Assembly: GCA_030848705.1 (NCBI GenBank)
Contig: CM061235.1
Location: 127,890,228 to 127,954,227 of the forward strand
DNA length: 64,000 bases
Direction: 5' to 3'
Source of the DNA: Heracleum sosnowskyi
Lineage: Eukaryota; Streptophyta; Magnoliopsida; Apiales; Apiaceae
Part shown: positions 35,169-46,968 of the stretch, piece after piece
Numbering within the stretch: the stretch's first letter is position 1
Layout of the letters: each line of letters begins with the position of its first letter
The notes under the pieces: model-generated
The model's input: only the letters and a program-made list of their open reading frames with translations
Databases searched by the model: none
Told to the model about the DNA's origin: nothing
Translations under genes and position numbers: made by a program

Positions 35169-38100
35169 GCCTCCCTTTGATCAGATATCACCATACGCCC
35201 CCCCCCCCAAACGGAAGACGAACCATAGGAAGTGAGTCCCAGTTTGGAAGCACAAGACCAATGTAAGACTTTGTCGAGTCCCTTAGTAAGAATGTCAGCT
35301 GTGTTGTCTAAGGATGGAATTTGGTGGATTGTAACAATCTCCAACTGGATCTTCTCTCTCATGAAATGACAATCGAGTTCTATATGCTTAGTACGAGCAT
35401 GATAGACAGGATTAGCCGTGAGGTCAACAACTTTATTATCACAAAACAAGGAAACAGGTTTTGAAACCTTAACATGAAGCTCAGACAATAGATTGAGAAA
35501 CCAAATGAACTCACAAGAAGCATCTGCAAGGGCACAATATTCAGCCTCGGCAGAGCTTCGAGAAGTAACTTGTTGTTTTTTCGACCTTCATGAGACAGCA
35601 ACATCCCCAAGTAACAATGTGTAAGCACCGACTGACTTCCTATCAATAACATCCCCTGCCCAGTCACTATCGATGTACATTGTTAAAACCAATGAATTAT
35701 TTGCTGGAAAAAACAATCCATGACCAGAAGTCCATTTAAGATAACGAAGCACCCGTGTCAAAGCTACCATATGCTTAGCCCGTGGTGCATGAAGAAACTG
35801 ACTAAGCATCTGAACAGAGAAGGCAACATCAGGTCTGCAAGTAGTAAGATACAACAACTTTCCCACCCATGCTCTGTAAATAGAAGGACTTGGAATCAAA
35901 TGTCCAGACTTCAAATTATCAAACAGTCTAAGATGAGGATCAATAGAGACTGACAGAGGTTTACAATCTGTCATATTGGTTGATGCTAACAAATCAAAAA
36001 TAAATTCTGTTGTTTAACAAAAATACCATATGCATTCCGAAAAATCTCAATCCCAAGATAATATTTGAGACGTCCCAAATCTTTTATGCTGAATTTAACA
36101 TCCAAAAGATGTTTAAGGGAAGTAATAACATCTTGGTTATTCCCAGAGATTAATATAACATCCACATAGATAACAACAACAACAAAGACCCCATCTTGAT
36201 TAAAAGTGAACATAGAATTATCAGTCATGGACTGAACATAACCAACATCAAGCAAGCACCGAGCTAACTTAGAAAACCAACACCTCGAGGCCTATTTAAG
36301 GCCATATATGGACTTTATCAATTTGCAAACCAAATTGGGTACAATAGATGCCTTTATTTAACCCAGAGGAAGACTCATATATACTTCTTCGTTGAGATCA
36401 CCGTGAAGGAACACATTATTGATGTCAAGTTGTTCATGTTATCCATCCCTTGGCTGATACAACAGCGAAAAGAGTGCGAATTGTAACCATTTTCACAACC
36501 GGAGCGAATGTATCATGATAATCAATACCCTCGGATTGTGTATAACCTTTGGCAACAAGTCGTGCTTTATATCTTTCGACTTCGCCATTAGGAAGATACT
36601 TTATTTTATAAACCCATTTGCAACCAATGGTATTCTTACCAATAAGTAGGGGTACTAAACTCCAAGTATTATTCTGTTCAAGAGCATGGAGTTCCTTTTG
36701 CATGGCTTCAACCCATTTAGGATTGGTAACAACCTGAAAATAATGTTGAGGTTCGACAAAAGTATCTAATGGTACAATTTGTTTTAGAACAGAAACTGAG
36801 TTGACATTGTAGTCATGCCACAATTTAGGTCTAATGACAGACCTATGAGACTGTCTAATAGGAAGATTGGCATTAGGAACAATAGGTTCAAAACCTGTAG
36901 ACTCAGAAACTGTAGGTTCTGTAGTGTCAGGAATAGTATCAGGAATAGTGTCAGGAATAGTATCAGGAATAGTATCAGGAATAAAGTCATGAGTAGGACT
37001 AGCAGGTACAGTATGAATAATAGGTGGAGATGTATGAAGTATATCAGAAGTAGTATGACTTAATGGAGTAAGAAAAGGTGAAGTGGTGTTTGAAGAAAGC
37101 CATGATAACAAAGGGAAATCAGGTGGAGAATAATTAGATTTTTCATGATATGGCAAACAGTTTTCATGAAAAACCACATGGCGACTAACAAAAACAGATT
37201 AATTTTTGAGATTGAGTAATGTATAACCTTTTTGATGTTCTGGATAACCAAGAAAAACAGATAAGACAGCCCGTGAAGCAAATTTATTTGAATCATGTAT
37301 GGAAGCAAAACAAAAACAATCGAAAACCCTTAAATTGGAGTAATCAAGAGGTTTGTTGTGTAGAGCTTCAAAAGGAGTTTTATATGCAAGAACATGGGTA
37401 GGTAATCTATTAATAAGATAGGATGCAGTGAGTACACAAAATCCCCAGAATTTAAGTGGAAATCCGGATTGAAAACGTAATGCTCTAGCCATTTCAAGTA
37501 AGTGTCGGTGTTTACGCTCAACTCTAGAATTTTGTTGTGGAGTATATGGACAAGATGATTGGTGAATAATACCAAGAGAATTTAAAAGAGTTCGAAATGA
37601 AGAATTTAAAAATTCACTTATAATGTCCGTACGAATATTTTTAATTGATTTCGAAAATTGACAATGAACATAAGCTAAAAAGGTTTGAAAAATAGTAAAA
37701 ACTTGTTGCTTATTAGGCATGAGAAAAACCCATGTAGCTCTTGTATTATCATCCACTATTGTAAGAAAATATTTAGCACAATCAATAGTGGATGTTTGAT
37801 AAGGGCCCCACACATCCATATGAAGAAGCTCAAAAGCAATAGAAGCACAAGAATCACTGTATTTAGGAAATGGGAGTTTACATTGTTTAGACAATGGACA
37901 AACTGGACAATTATTACAAGAAGAATTATTCAAATTAAGAAAATGTAAATGTTGAATTACATTCTCTGAAGGATGACCTAATCTGAGGTGCCACAGCTTA
38001 GGTTGAGACAGTTTAAATTGATACAGTGAGGAAGAATCCAACAAGGTATGTGCATGAGCCAGTTGTTGAGAAACAGGAACTGCAGACTTCAAACTGAAAG

Positions 38101-39700
38101 GTGCTGACCGGGTGAGATAATAAAAACCATAATGCTGCTCACCAGTAGCTAGAACTTTCTGCTGAATCTGGTCTTGAAACTCACAATGGTTGGAAAAGAA
38201 ATTGACAAAACAATTGTTATGTTGTGTCAATTTAGAAATGGACAAACGATTGCAATGAAATTCTGGGACATATAAGACACTGGACAAGATAATGTGATCA
38301 TTCAAGTGGACGACACCAGTTTGTGACACAGAAATTAATCGCTTATTTGGTAAAGCAACTTGAAAAGGGCTAGTGAGAGTCACAAGGTTAGTCATTAGAT
38401 GTTTATTACAACACATGTGATTCGAAGCACCAGTGTCAATATTCCAAAGGTGACAAATAACATTTGGCATAGAGGTATGCAAACAGTAATCCATACCTGC
38501 CATAAATGTATGATCCTCTGGAGATTTGAAACCAGAATTCTTATTCATCATAAGGATCATCATTTGGTTCATATAAGATAGTTGATGCTGCAAATTCTCT
38601 AAAGAAGGAGCCTGAACATTTGGACTCTTTCCTGACACAAGACCCGAGTCTTGCTGTAAATTACCACCAGGACTGGATACAACATCAACATGATTAGCTG
38701 CATTAACAGATTGAGGCAATGGCCTAAAACCACCAGGAGCAGATTTTCCTTTCATCTTCTTCGTATCAGGATAGCCAACTAGTTTATAACAGAAATCTCT
38801 AGTGTGACCATCTCTGTTACAATAGGTACACTCCAATGATGGTTTGTTGCCTTGATAACCACTTGTTGGTTTAACAGAATTAACCCCAGACACAACTGAT
38901 TTAGAGGAAGCTTCCTTAACACTGCCAATAAAAGGAACAAAAATATAAGATCCTTGTTTTTGCTTTTCATCTTGCTTAATGAGAGAAAAGGCCTGAGAAA
39001 TGCTGGGCAAATGAGTCATCATTAAAATTTGGCCTTTTGCTGTGGAGTAACTATCATTGAGCCCCATTAGAAACTGGAGTAACTTCTTTCTCTGTTCCCT
39101 CTCTTCTAGCAATTTATAAGAACCACACTTACAAGCAATAATAGACTCCAATGCTGCGTACTCATCCCACAAATTCTTCAGTTTATGATAATAAATCTCT
39201 ACTGATTTGTCACCCTGCTCTAAGGTGTGTAGGTCTTTTAAAACCTGATAAACACGATGGCCATTCACACTTGAAAATTGATCATGTAATTCCTCCCACA
39301 TCTGATGTGCTGACGTAACAAAGTACATACCAACACTTATCTCATCTGAAATAGTATTCATGATCGAACTAATGAACATATCGTTTACTCTATCCCATTG
39401 GGACCTCAAAGGTGAATTCTCAGCCGGACGAACTAAAGTACCATCAACAATACTGGTCTTATTCTTTGCTGACAGTGCAATTGTAATTGACCTCTTCCAT
39501 GAACCAAAATTATCAGTACCGGTCAATTTCTTTGAGATTAACACCAAACCAGGATGATCTATGTTTTGAAGATACAAAGGATGCAAAGTTGATTCAATCG
39601 AAATCTCATCATTAACAGTAACATTGTGAGATGCAGGTCCATTATCTTCTACATCATTTTATGGATTATTATCACCATTACGAAGGACAGTGTTTGACAT
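35054..39700 (-). pseudogene. Element E gag-pol, many stops and frameshifts
   Basis: The likely gag start is at 39700, broken by TAA at 39659-39661. The longest piece (39586-37199, 795 codons) holds gag, a CCHC knuckle (CTYCNRDGHTRDFC), protease (DTGAS), the integrase zinc finger and much of the DDE core. TAA at 37199-37201 interrupts pol; the same frame reopens at 37177-36434 into reverse transcriptase. A frameshift near 36430 and stops near 36360 and 36290 follow. In 36255-35986 the catalytic YVDD box reads YVDV, a lost aspartate. RNase H pieces lie at 35992-35588 and 35488-35054, the last running past the polypurine tract into the LTR. The copy is dead. Confidence 0.9.
36922..36981. repeat. 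12-bp minisatellite inside element E pol
   Basis: Five head-to-tail copies of TAGT(G/A)TCAGGAA, coding for repeated Ile-Pro-Asp-Thr in the integrase-RT linker on the minus strand. The linker is expected to tolerate length changes. Confidence 0.85.
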
Positions 39701-40010
39701 AACATTCACTTAGGAAATGCGTGTAGATTTCCCCAAATTTTGACCTAACATGATCGATTAAGTCTAAATTGTCTAAAACAATCAGAAAAACTACTCAATT
39801 GCAACGAATCAAGCACAAAATCACTCAATTTCAACGAATCCAGCACGAAACAAACGATCACAACAAAACAAGCACGTAGAATTTACATATCGCAATCAAG
39901 AAACCCGCGGAATTTAGATAAAACCTGTAAGAATCGAGGAAGTTTTTGCTGAAAGTGTTGAACTCATGCTTCACAAATCAATCATCATGACCGAATCTCA
40001 CTTTCATTTA

Positions 40011-40022
40011 GCTCTGATACCA
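40011..40022 (-). other. Element E primer-binding site
   Basis: TGGTATCAGAGC on the minus strand, a perfect match to the usual plant initiator tRNA-Met site, a few bases from the LTR. Confidence 0.85.
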
Positions 40023-40024
40023 TA

Positions 40025-40296
40025 TAACGTTGAAATGATCTGTATCTACATGATATTGTTGAGAGAGAAGAAAGATATGAAATGTTTACTCATTCAGTTA
40101 AGAAAACTTGTACAACTGTGTTTTGATATATATACAACTTGAGGTCTTATTCTGTTATTCTAACTAAGTCAAACCATCATCTTAAGCTATTTGTGACTTT
40201 GTATTCTTATATGCTAATTTTAGTTAATTTTGAATAGGTTGCACATTACTCCAAATTACATTTGCTTTTGTTGAATTAATAGCAGATATATCATCA
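40025..40296 (-). repeat. Element E 5' LTR
   Basis: About 272 bp, TGATGATATATCTGC at its start on the minus strand; pairs with the copy at 34870-35168. Confidence 0.75.
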
Positions 40297-40696
40297 ATAT
40301 ATTAATTAAATATATAACTAGGAAATGTAACAAAAAAAAGATAAGCAAGGAAAAACATGAATCTAACCGAGATTAAACTTGGGTGAAAGCCAAGTATGGC
40401 CGATTTTCTTAACGCCTGAACAAAAACAACGATTTTACAAAAGTTGAGCAAAAATAGCCGGTTCAATACGCATTTGACATTGAAGTATATAAGATACGCA
40501 TTCTGTAATGGGGTATTACAAATTTTTGCTTAAGTTACGCATATCAAAATGGAGTATCCTTCAGTTGGATACCCATTTTATATATGTGTATCACATACAG
40601 ACATTAATATACGCATTATATGATGGAGTATTTCATAGTAATTTTATACAGACCAGCAACCTGATTTTAAATTGATTTTCTTACACATACCGGCGG

Positions 40697-40732
40697 CCTG
40701 ATTTTAGGGTTGTAAACAACCCTAAAATCAGG
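40697..40732. repeat. Perfect hairpin, 16-bp arms
   Basis: CCTGATTTTAGGGTTG, loop TAAA, then the exact reverse complement. It shares the core GGGTTGTAAACAACCC with the hairpin that follows six bases later. Confidence 0.9.
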
Positions 40733-40737
40733 TTAGG

Positions 40738-40787
40738 TTAGGGTTTAGGGTCTAGGGTTGTAAACAACCCTAAACCCTAAACCCTAA
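40738..40787. repeat. Telomere-like hairpin, 23-bp arms
   Basis: The left arm is three TTTAGGG-type units and the right arm three CCCTAAA units around the loop TAAA, with one mismatch (GGGTCTAGGG against GGGTTTAGGG). It resembles interstitial plant telomeric repeat in head-to-head orientation. Confidence 0.85.
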
Positions 40788-41452
40788 GTCCGTATACGGA
40801 TTCGTCATTCCGAATATTTCTAAAACCCAAAATGGAACCATTGAACCCCAAAGGTTAAATGTTAAACCCCAAGGGAACGGCTAAACTAAGAACACACGTT
40901 TATTTTTGTCCATTTTGTATTAAAAAAGAGGTTAATTTTGACCTATGGGATACCCAATTGTTAGTGGAGTATCCCATATATATGGGATACCCAACTGTCA
41001 ACGGAGTATCCCAAAGACTAAAGTTGACCACTTTTTTCAGAATGGTTATTTTTGTTTATTTTATGAAAAAAATGGTTATTTATGTCATTTTTTCATTAAA
41101 CTTGAGGTGGATAATATAGTATAATCCCATAATTTAATTAGTTGATCGTTTGATGAATCAAACAATCATAGACCTTCTCCTTTTGCTAATTTAATTCCCA
41201 GATGGTTTGCTTCGTCACTGTCGTTGAACGCTAAGTCCGATTTTGTGAATGGAAATTAGTAGTAGATACTAGAAGTTAGGATTTCATTAACTCTTATGCT
41301 AGACTCTAGTGGTCCGTGACTAATTTGCGAGAGTTTTATACAAATTTCACTAAGATGATCAAATCTAAGATAAAAATATCACACTCATGGCTCGGCCGGC
41401 CTAATTTCTGTTTGTTTAATTAGAAAACAGCAATGTACAACTCTCAGTATAT

Positions 41453-41460
41453 TATAAATA
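41453..41460 (+). promoter_or_regulatory. TATA box of the citrate-binding-like gene
   Basis: TATAAATA, 85 bases upstream of the ATG at 41545; transcription would start near 41485. Confidence 0.6.
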
Positions 41461-41544
41461 GAAGCTGTACCAGTACACTAGAAATCCAATCCTAGCTAGT
41501 AGCCTAGTACTGAGTAGTTTCAAAATTTAGAAAGAAAAAAAGAG

Positions 41545-42361
41545 ATGAAATTTTCCTGCAATAATCTGAATGCGCTTCTTCTTTTAGGACTTGGTGGATT
41601 AATAGAACTGTCTGATATTCGTATTCTGTGCGGAGCTGATCCAACGGATGGATTCACTTATGTGCCACTGACCGAAGCTAATTACATAATCCAGAAACCA
41701 TACGATATACCAGTTGAACAGCGTTACAGTTGTGTCAACGGGACTCATAAATTTTGGGTTTATGCTGATGACAAGGCACATGATCCAGGTAGCCTCACTC
41801 AGCCACGTACAGAACTTCGAGTTATTGTAAGTTGCCTCCATCTATTATACTAGCCCAAAACAATAGTTTCACTTTCGTTTCCATTTTTCTTGACGATTTC
41901 TATGAAACATTTTGAGTAGATATATTTTTTAGGGTAGTGCATGGAGCTAGTTATTTACAAGTTATAGATTGATGCAGGGACTTGACTATTCATCTGGAGT
42001 CTGGCAATTTGAAGGCCATGCTTTCGTCCCAAATGGAACCTCAGGTCACACAATAGTTCAAATTCATGGTGCAGCTCATGGTAATACAACTATATTACTA
42101 CGAATATTTGAGGGAAATATGAGGTATTACAGTAGTGATATTGTCGCTACGAATCTGTACGATAAATGGTTCAGGCTGAATCTGATCCATAATGTGGATA
42201 AAGGTAAGTTAATGGTTTTCATCGACGGTGAACTCAAGTTTCAGATTCGCGATCAAGGGCCTGGTGACTTGTATTTCAAATGTGGAGTTTATGCCGCTCC
42301 AAGAAATATTAGTTATTACATGGAATCGAGGTGGAGACACATCAAACTGTACAAAATGTAA
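41545..42361 (+). CDS. Citrate-binding-protein-like (alginate-lyase-2 fold), secreted
   Basis: Two exons, 41545-41826 and 41978-42361, join in phase 0 (donor GTAAGT, acceptor TGCAG) to give 221 aa. The first 30 or so residues form a signal peptide (LNALLLLGLGG core). The mature part matches the plant citrate-binding protein family, a jelly-roll/alginate lyase 2 fold known from rubber-tree vacuoles: ADPTDGFTYVPL, QKPYDIPVEQRYS, QPRTELR, YSSGVWQFEG, GTSGHTIVQIHGA, YDKWFRLN, YFKCGVYA, YMESRWRHIK. Full length for the family, with no lesions. Role inferred from the family: citrate or sugar-polymer binding in vacuole or apoplast; enzymatic activity is unproven. The second half of exon 1 continues as a false ORF into the intron. 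Confidence 0.88.
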
Positions 42362-42541
42362 GACCATGTAATTTAGCTTTCGGAAGCTAGAAAGTTTTTC
42401 AGTACTAGTAACTGTAAAGAAGAACAGGGTCATGATGTAAGGTTCTTAAATTTGAAACTGGAAATCCTTTTCATTTGCCTTTCGACTCAAGGACGCCTGT
42501 TATCTAAAAATGTCAATTATGCAAACCGCAAATTAGTACTA

Positions 42542-43449
42542 CTAGCCTATAACCCGTGCCAAGCACGAATCGAGAATAAAAATTAAATTATTAAAATAAA
42601 ATTTGAATATTGAGTATAAAAATAATTAATAAATATTAATTTAAATATGTTGATTTGTAGAATTCAATGAGAAATTTAAATAAAAGACTATAATAAATAA
42701 AGATTGTTTAATTAAATAGTTATGATAATCGAATCTCAGTAAAATCAAATAAGTTAAATTTAATAAATAAATAACTTATATAATTATGTAGTATCAACAA
42801 CAAATACAACCTGAGTTTTACTACTATTGTATTTCAATAAAAAATAGTTTCCAAATTATTTCCATTTTTGGATGTTTAAATGTTGATGTCACATTGTCAT
42901 CGTTAGAGCATCTAGGGGTGTCATTTAGTTTTTATATTATTTATTTGGGAATCATTTAAATATCTTGCCTCTTGAGGTGCCAATTATTAAACTTGAAGAG
43001 TACTTATTTAACCTAACTATGAGAAAAATAAAATATTAATTTTTATGATGTATCGGACAAGTTTGGCACTGCTCAAGAATACCTTTATTGGAGATACTTT
43101 TAGAAATAAACTGGTTCACATAAACCAGACAAAAGGTATAACTGTAAAAATAAGAATGAATATAATTATGAAAAAAATAATTTTAACGTAAAAAAGGCGT
43201 CCGAAGTCAACTCGAAAGATGCCTCATCAGTCATCATAAACGCGTTAGATATGTATATTTTATTTTATATCCATTATATGTCGTGGTTGTCAAATTTGCT
43301 GTCTACAAATTACACTTAGAGGTCGGGGACGCGGGAAGTAGTGAAAAGTGAAATTGAAATAAAGCTTAATTTAATTTTATATGGGCAAGTCTTCAAAGGA
43401 GGCTACTAATAGTCTCAACTTGGTTATTATAGCTTATTTATTTTGTAAA
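42542..43449 (-). mobile_element. Helitron 3' terminus (minus strand), extent uncertain
   Basis: On the minus strand the end reads ...CGTGCTTGGCACG (hairpin, 42555-42567) then GGTTATAGGCTAG, followed by T, a textbook Helitron 3' end. The 5' TC end was not found; sequence to about 43449 is AT-rich without ORFs, and the right limit given is only the start of the next Helitron zone. Confidence 0.55.
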
Positions 43450-43469
43450 TCTATACTATTAAATCTTTA

Positions 43470-46400
43470 TCTATACTATTATTATATTAAAGATGAAATA
43501 TTGAAAATTTTGTAGTCTGGCTCTAAATTTTTTTGTAATATGGTTCTTCCAAAGTTTGGTAACTCAATTTAGAGCCGTTAGATATTTCTGATCAAATCGA
43601 TGACAACTGTTAGATAAAATATTAAAATTATTATATAGAATATCTTTTTTATTTTTTCTAACTAAAACATCTTATTTTCCAAAAATATCGGAGGCAGTTT
43701 CATGTAATAAAATAACATAATAAAATTATAATTGCTAATAACCAATCCATTACTTTTTTAGCCAACGTGTATATTTTTCTTTGTATTTTCTAACTAAAAT
43801 TTCTACTTTTCTAATTTTCCTAACTAAAACCTCTCATTTTTCAAAAATATCACGGATAGTTCTATTTAATAAAATAATAATATTATAATTACTAATGACT
43901 AACCGATTAGTTTTTTTTTTTCCAAAACGTATATTCCTTTTTATATATTCTAACTAAAATTTCTCCTAACTAAAACCTCAAAAATATTAGGGGCAATTTC
44001 ATTTAGTAACATAAAATACTAATAATTAACTAATTACTTTTATTAGCCAAAACATATATTCTTTTTTATAACTAAAATTTCTACTTTTTTATTTTTTCTA
44101 ACTAAAACCTCTTATTTTCTAAAAATATCACGGGCATTTAATAAAATAAAATAATAATATTATAATTACTAATAACTAACCGATTAGCTTTTTTTGTCAA
44201 ATTGTATGTTCTTTTTATATTTATAACTAATATGTCTCCTAACTAAAACCTCAAAAATATCACGGGCTATTCTATTTAGCAGCATAAAATACTAATATTA
44301 TAAATACTAATAATTAACCGATTACCTTTATTAGCCAAATAATATATCCTTTATATATATTTTTTAGCTAAAATTTCTGTTTTTCTAAAATTAAAATTAT
44401 TATTTATAATATTAATTTTAAAAATATAAATATAAATTAAATTTCGTCAAATATGTAATATCATACTTTTTTTTTCTTTAATATATAATAGATCAAATAT
44501 ATCCTATATATAATTAACAAAATTTAAATTAAAAAATTAAAAATTAAGTAAGAAAATATTTAAAAGTAACACTTGCAAAAGAAAGTTTTATTAGTAGTTT
44601 GGTTAGTCGTCGCATCTCTTAAACCAATTTATTTGGGTGAGCTTATACTTTATAAGTCAATATACTTGGACCAATTTACGGGCTTATTTATTTAAAAATA
44701 TTTTAGTACATCTTTAAAGATATTTATTTAAGAATAATTATTACACATCAATTGAAATAATATACTAATAAAGTATATTATTTATAATTAGTATAATATA
44801 TTATAATTAATTATCACAAATTACTCTAATTATTTTAAAAGTAGGCCTAATTATTTGAAAAACTTATTTAAATAGTCGTGTTTATTTTGAAAGGTTATTT
44901 ATTATTTGTAACATGTATTATTATTATAATTATAAATTTCAATAAAAATATATTTAGAGACCTACTTAGTTTTTTAAAAATTCATTTAATATCCAATTAA
45001 TAAAAATATTATACACATACACAAATAATAAATTAAAGAGTGATATTATCCAAAACTTTGCCAATCTTAAAATAGATGAATGAGAATCCTTAGACTTAAT
45101 ATTAAAAAGATTTATTTTAATAATATAAACCAAATATGAGTAGTCTTTCTAAGTTGACTAGAATTCTCAATGTAAAAATTCATAACTTCAAATTCTAAGT
45201 TGAATAAGTTCATTTGATTCTTGGTGTACACTTTAATCGTAAGTTGAGTTGATTTTTTTTATTTTAATTCTATTCCAAAGTTGAATAGAACTAATGTAAA
45301 ATTCGTTATTTTATTCTTTATTCAGTTTCATGGTAGTTTTAATTGGAAAAGAAATTGTTAAACTATCACAAAATTAAAGATTATTTTTTGAATTTTATGT
45401 GAGTCGTAAATTTGTTTTTAAATCTGATTTTTAGAACTCAAGATAGAAAATAAATAATGTATTGAGCGTATAAAACGTAATAAATAAAATCTTAAAACTA
45501 ATAACATAAAATTAATATAATTACAAATATTAAAAAAAGAGCGGAGCATTGCACTACATTAAAATTATAAATATTAAAAAAAGAGCGGTGTATTGCACTA
45601 CATTAAAAGTTTTGGTTCGGTCGATATTTGGGCCGGGATATTATAATTTGGGTCAAGCCTATCTATAACCAAATTATTTATAATCAATTGATTTTTTCAG
45701 CAAATTACCTATTTTATACGTTTTTCTAACTAAAACAACACCGTCTAAAAAATAAAATAGGTAATATATATATAATGGTAATATTATTACATTTATACAC
45801 ATTATCTCTTTTACATTTTCTAACTAAAAAAACTCATCTTCTAAACATAACACATGCAAAATAAATATGTAATGGTAATATTGTTATATGTAATTATTAA
45901 TAAATAACCACTTACCATTTTCAGCTAAATACATAATTTTTTTTTTATTTTTTTTAACTTAAACAACTAATTTTCTAAAAGTAACACAAACAACATATAT
46001 ATAGAAAGGTAATATAATTTTCTATTTTCTAATTTAAACAACTAATTTTCTAAAAGTAACCCATGCAATATAGATATATATGTATATATATATAAATGTA
46101 ATATAATTTTATATAATTATTAATAAGTAACTAACCGTCTTTTTAATGACATTGTCTGTTTTATATTTTTTTAATTAAAATAACTCATATTCAAATTAAA
46201 AATAATACGGGCAAAATATAGAAGTAAAGACAATATTATTATATTAAACTTATAAAATTCATGTTTAATATAGTTTTTTATAACATACAATTTAAACAAG
46301 ATAATTAATAAAAAATAAAAGTAATAGCATATGTTAAAAGAAACTCGGCTATAAATATTTTATTATTTGTAGTTTAGTCACTTTTAGATTTTCTAAGAGC

Positions 46401-46642
46401 AAATAAACACGAACGGTTAGATCTATTATTTAAAAATATTTTTCTATTTTAATATCTAAAATACTACTAAAGATTATGTTAACAATTTTTTAAATTAAAA
46501 TATTTATATTGTTGATATATAAATCCAATTTATTATATACACATATAAATATATATTAAAATTTCATCAAAAAAAATATATAATTAAAAAAATTTAAATA
46601 AAAATAATAAAATATTAAAGAAAACTGTGCCATATAAGCTAG
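43470..46642 (+). mobile_element. Non-autonomous Helitron, about 3.2 kb
   Basis: Starts TCTATACTATTATTATATTA after an A and ends CATATAAGCTAG before a T. A second TCTATACTATT at 43450 is an alternative start. It contains tandem modules (43656-44390, and about 45700-46250) and sequence near 45040-45500 related to the Helitron at 22066. The terminal hairpin is weak. No Rep/helicase coding sequence. Confidence 0.6.
43656..44390. repeat. Degenerate tandem repeat in Helitron, about 5 units
   Basis: Five units of roughly 120-165 bp, each with CTAACTAAAACCTC, AAAAATATCACGGGC and ACTAACCGATTA-like blocks, diverged from each other and alternating long and short forms. Confidence 0.65.
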
Positions 46643-46917
46643 TAAATATTTATATTTACATGTGCCAAAAATTATCTTGAATTCTCAAGAAACAAATTTT
46701 ATGATGAGTTAATTTTTTAAAATTTATGTTTTAATTAGTTCGATTATTCTAAATTAAGAAAATTTCATTAGGTAACCAAACATTGACCAGTTGAATAATG
46801 TGGGTTCTATTGTGGTAAAAGTCAGGTCCAATGTTGAATCTTTCCTACCTTCTAGTTGATGCTAAGGTATCAATGGTGTCATATAACACATTTGAATACA
46901 TGAAACAGAGAGTACTA

Positions 46918-46968
46918 ATGAAACACAAACTATGCTTTTCTTCTCTTTTATCTTCTCATTGTTATTAA
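46918..46968 (+). promoter_or_regulatory. Upstream ORF overlapping the kinase start
   Basis: An ATG 14 bases before the chosen start opens a 16-codon frame in another phase and stops at 46966-46968, after the main ATG. If it lies in the mRNA it could lower translation of the kinase. Confidence 0.35.

Larger units (their letters stand above)
34870..40296 (-). mobile_element. Element E: decayed Copia retrotransposon, 5.4 kb
   Basis: 5' LTR about 40025-40296 and 3' LTR about 34870-35168 (minus strand), differing at about 13 substitutions plus three indels in 270 bp, so clearly older than element C. Primer site at 40011-40022. A polypurine tract (AAAGGGAGGC on the minus strand) lies at 35169-35178. 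ATATA on both sides (34865-34869, 40297-40301) is a likely target duplication, though low complexity makes the exact edges uncertain. Confidence 0.85.
40297..41452. other. Intergenic with hairpin-forming repeats
   Basis: No coding sequence supported. It contains two telomere-like hairpins (40697-40787) and several inverted GGATACCC/GGAGTATCC units (40545-40575, 40945-41012), including a perfect 22-bp palindrome at 40969-40990. The last 100 bp belong to the promoter of the next gene. Confidence 0.6.
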
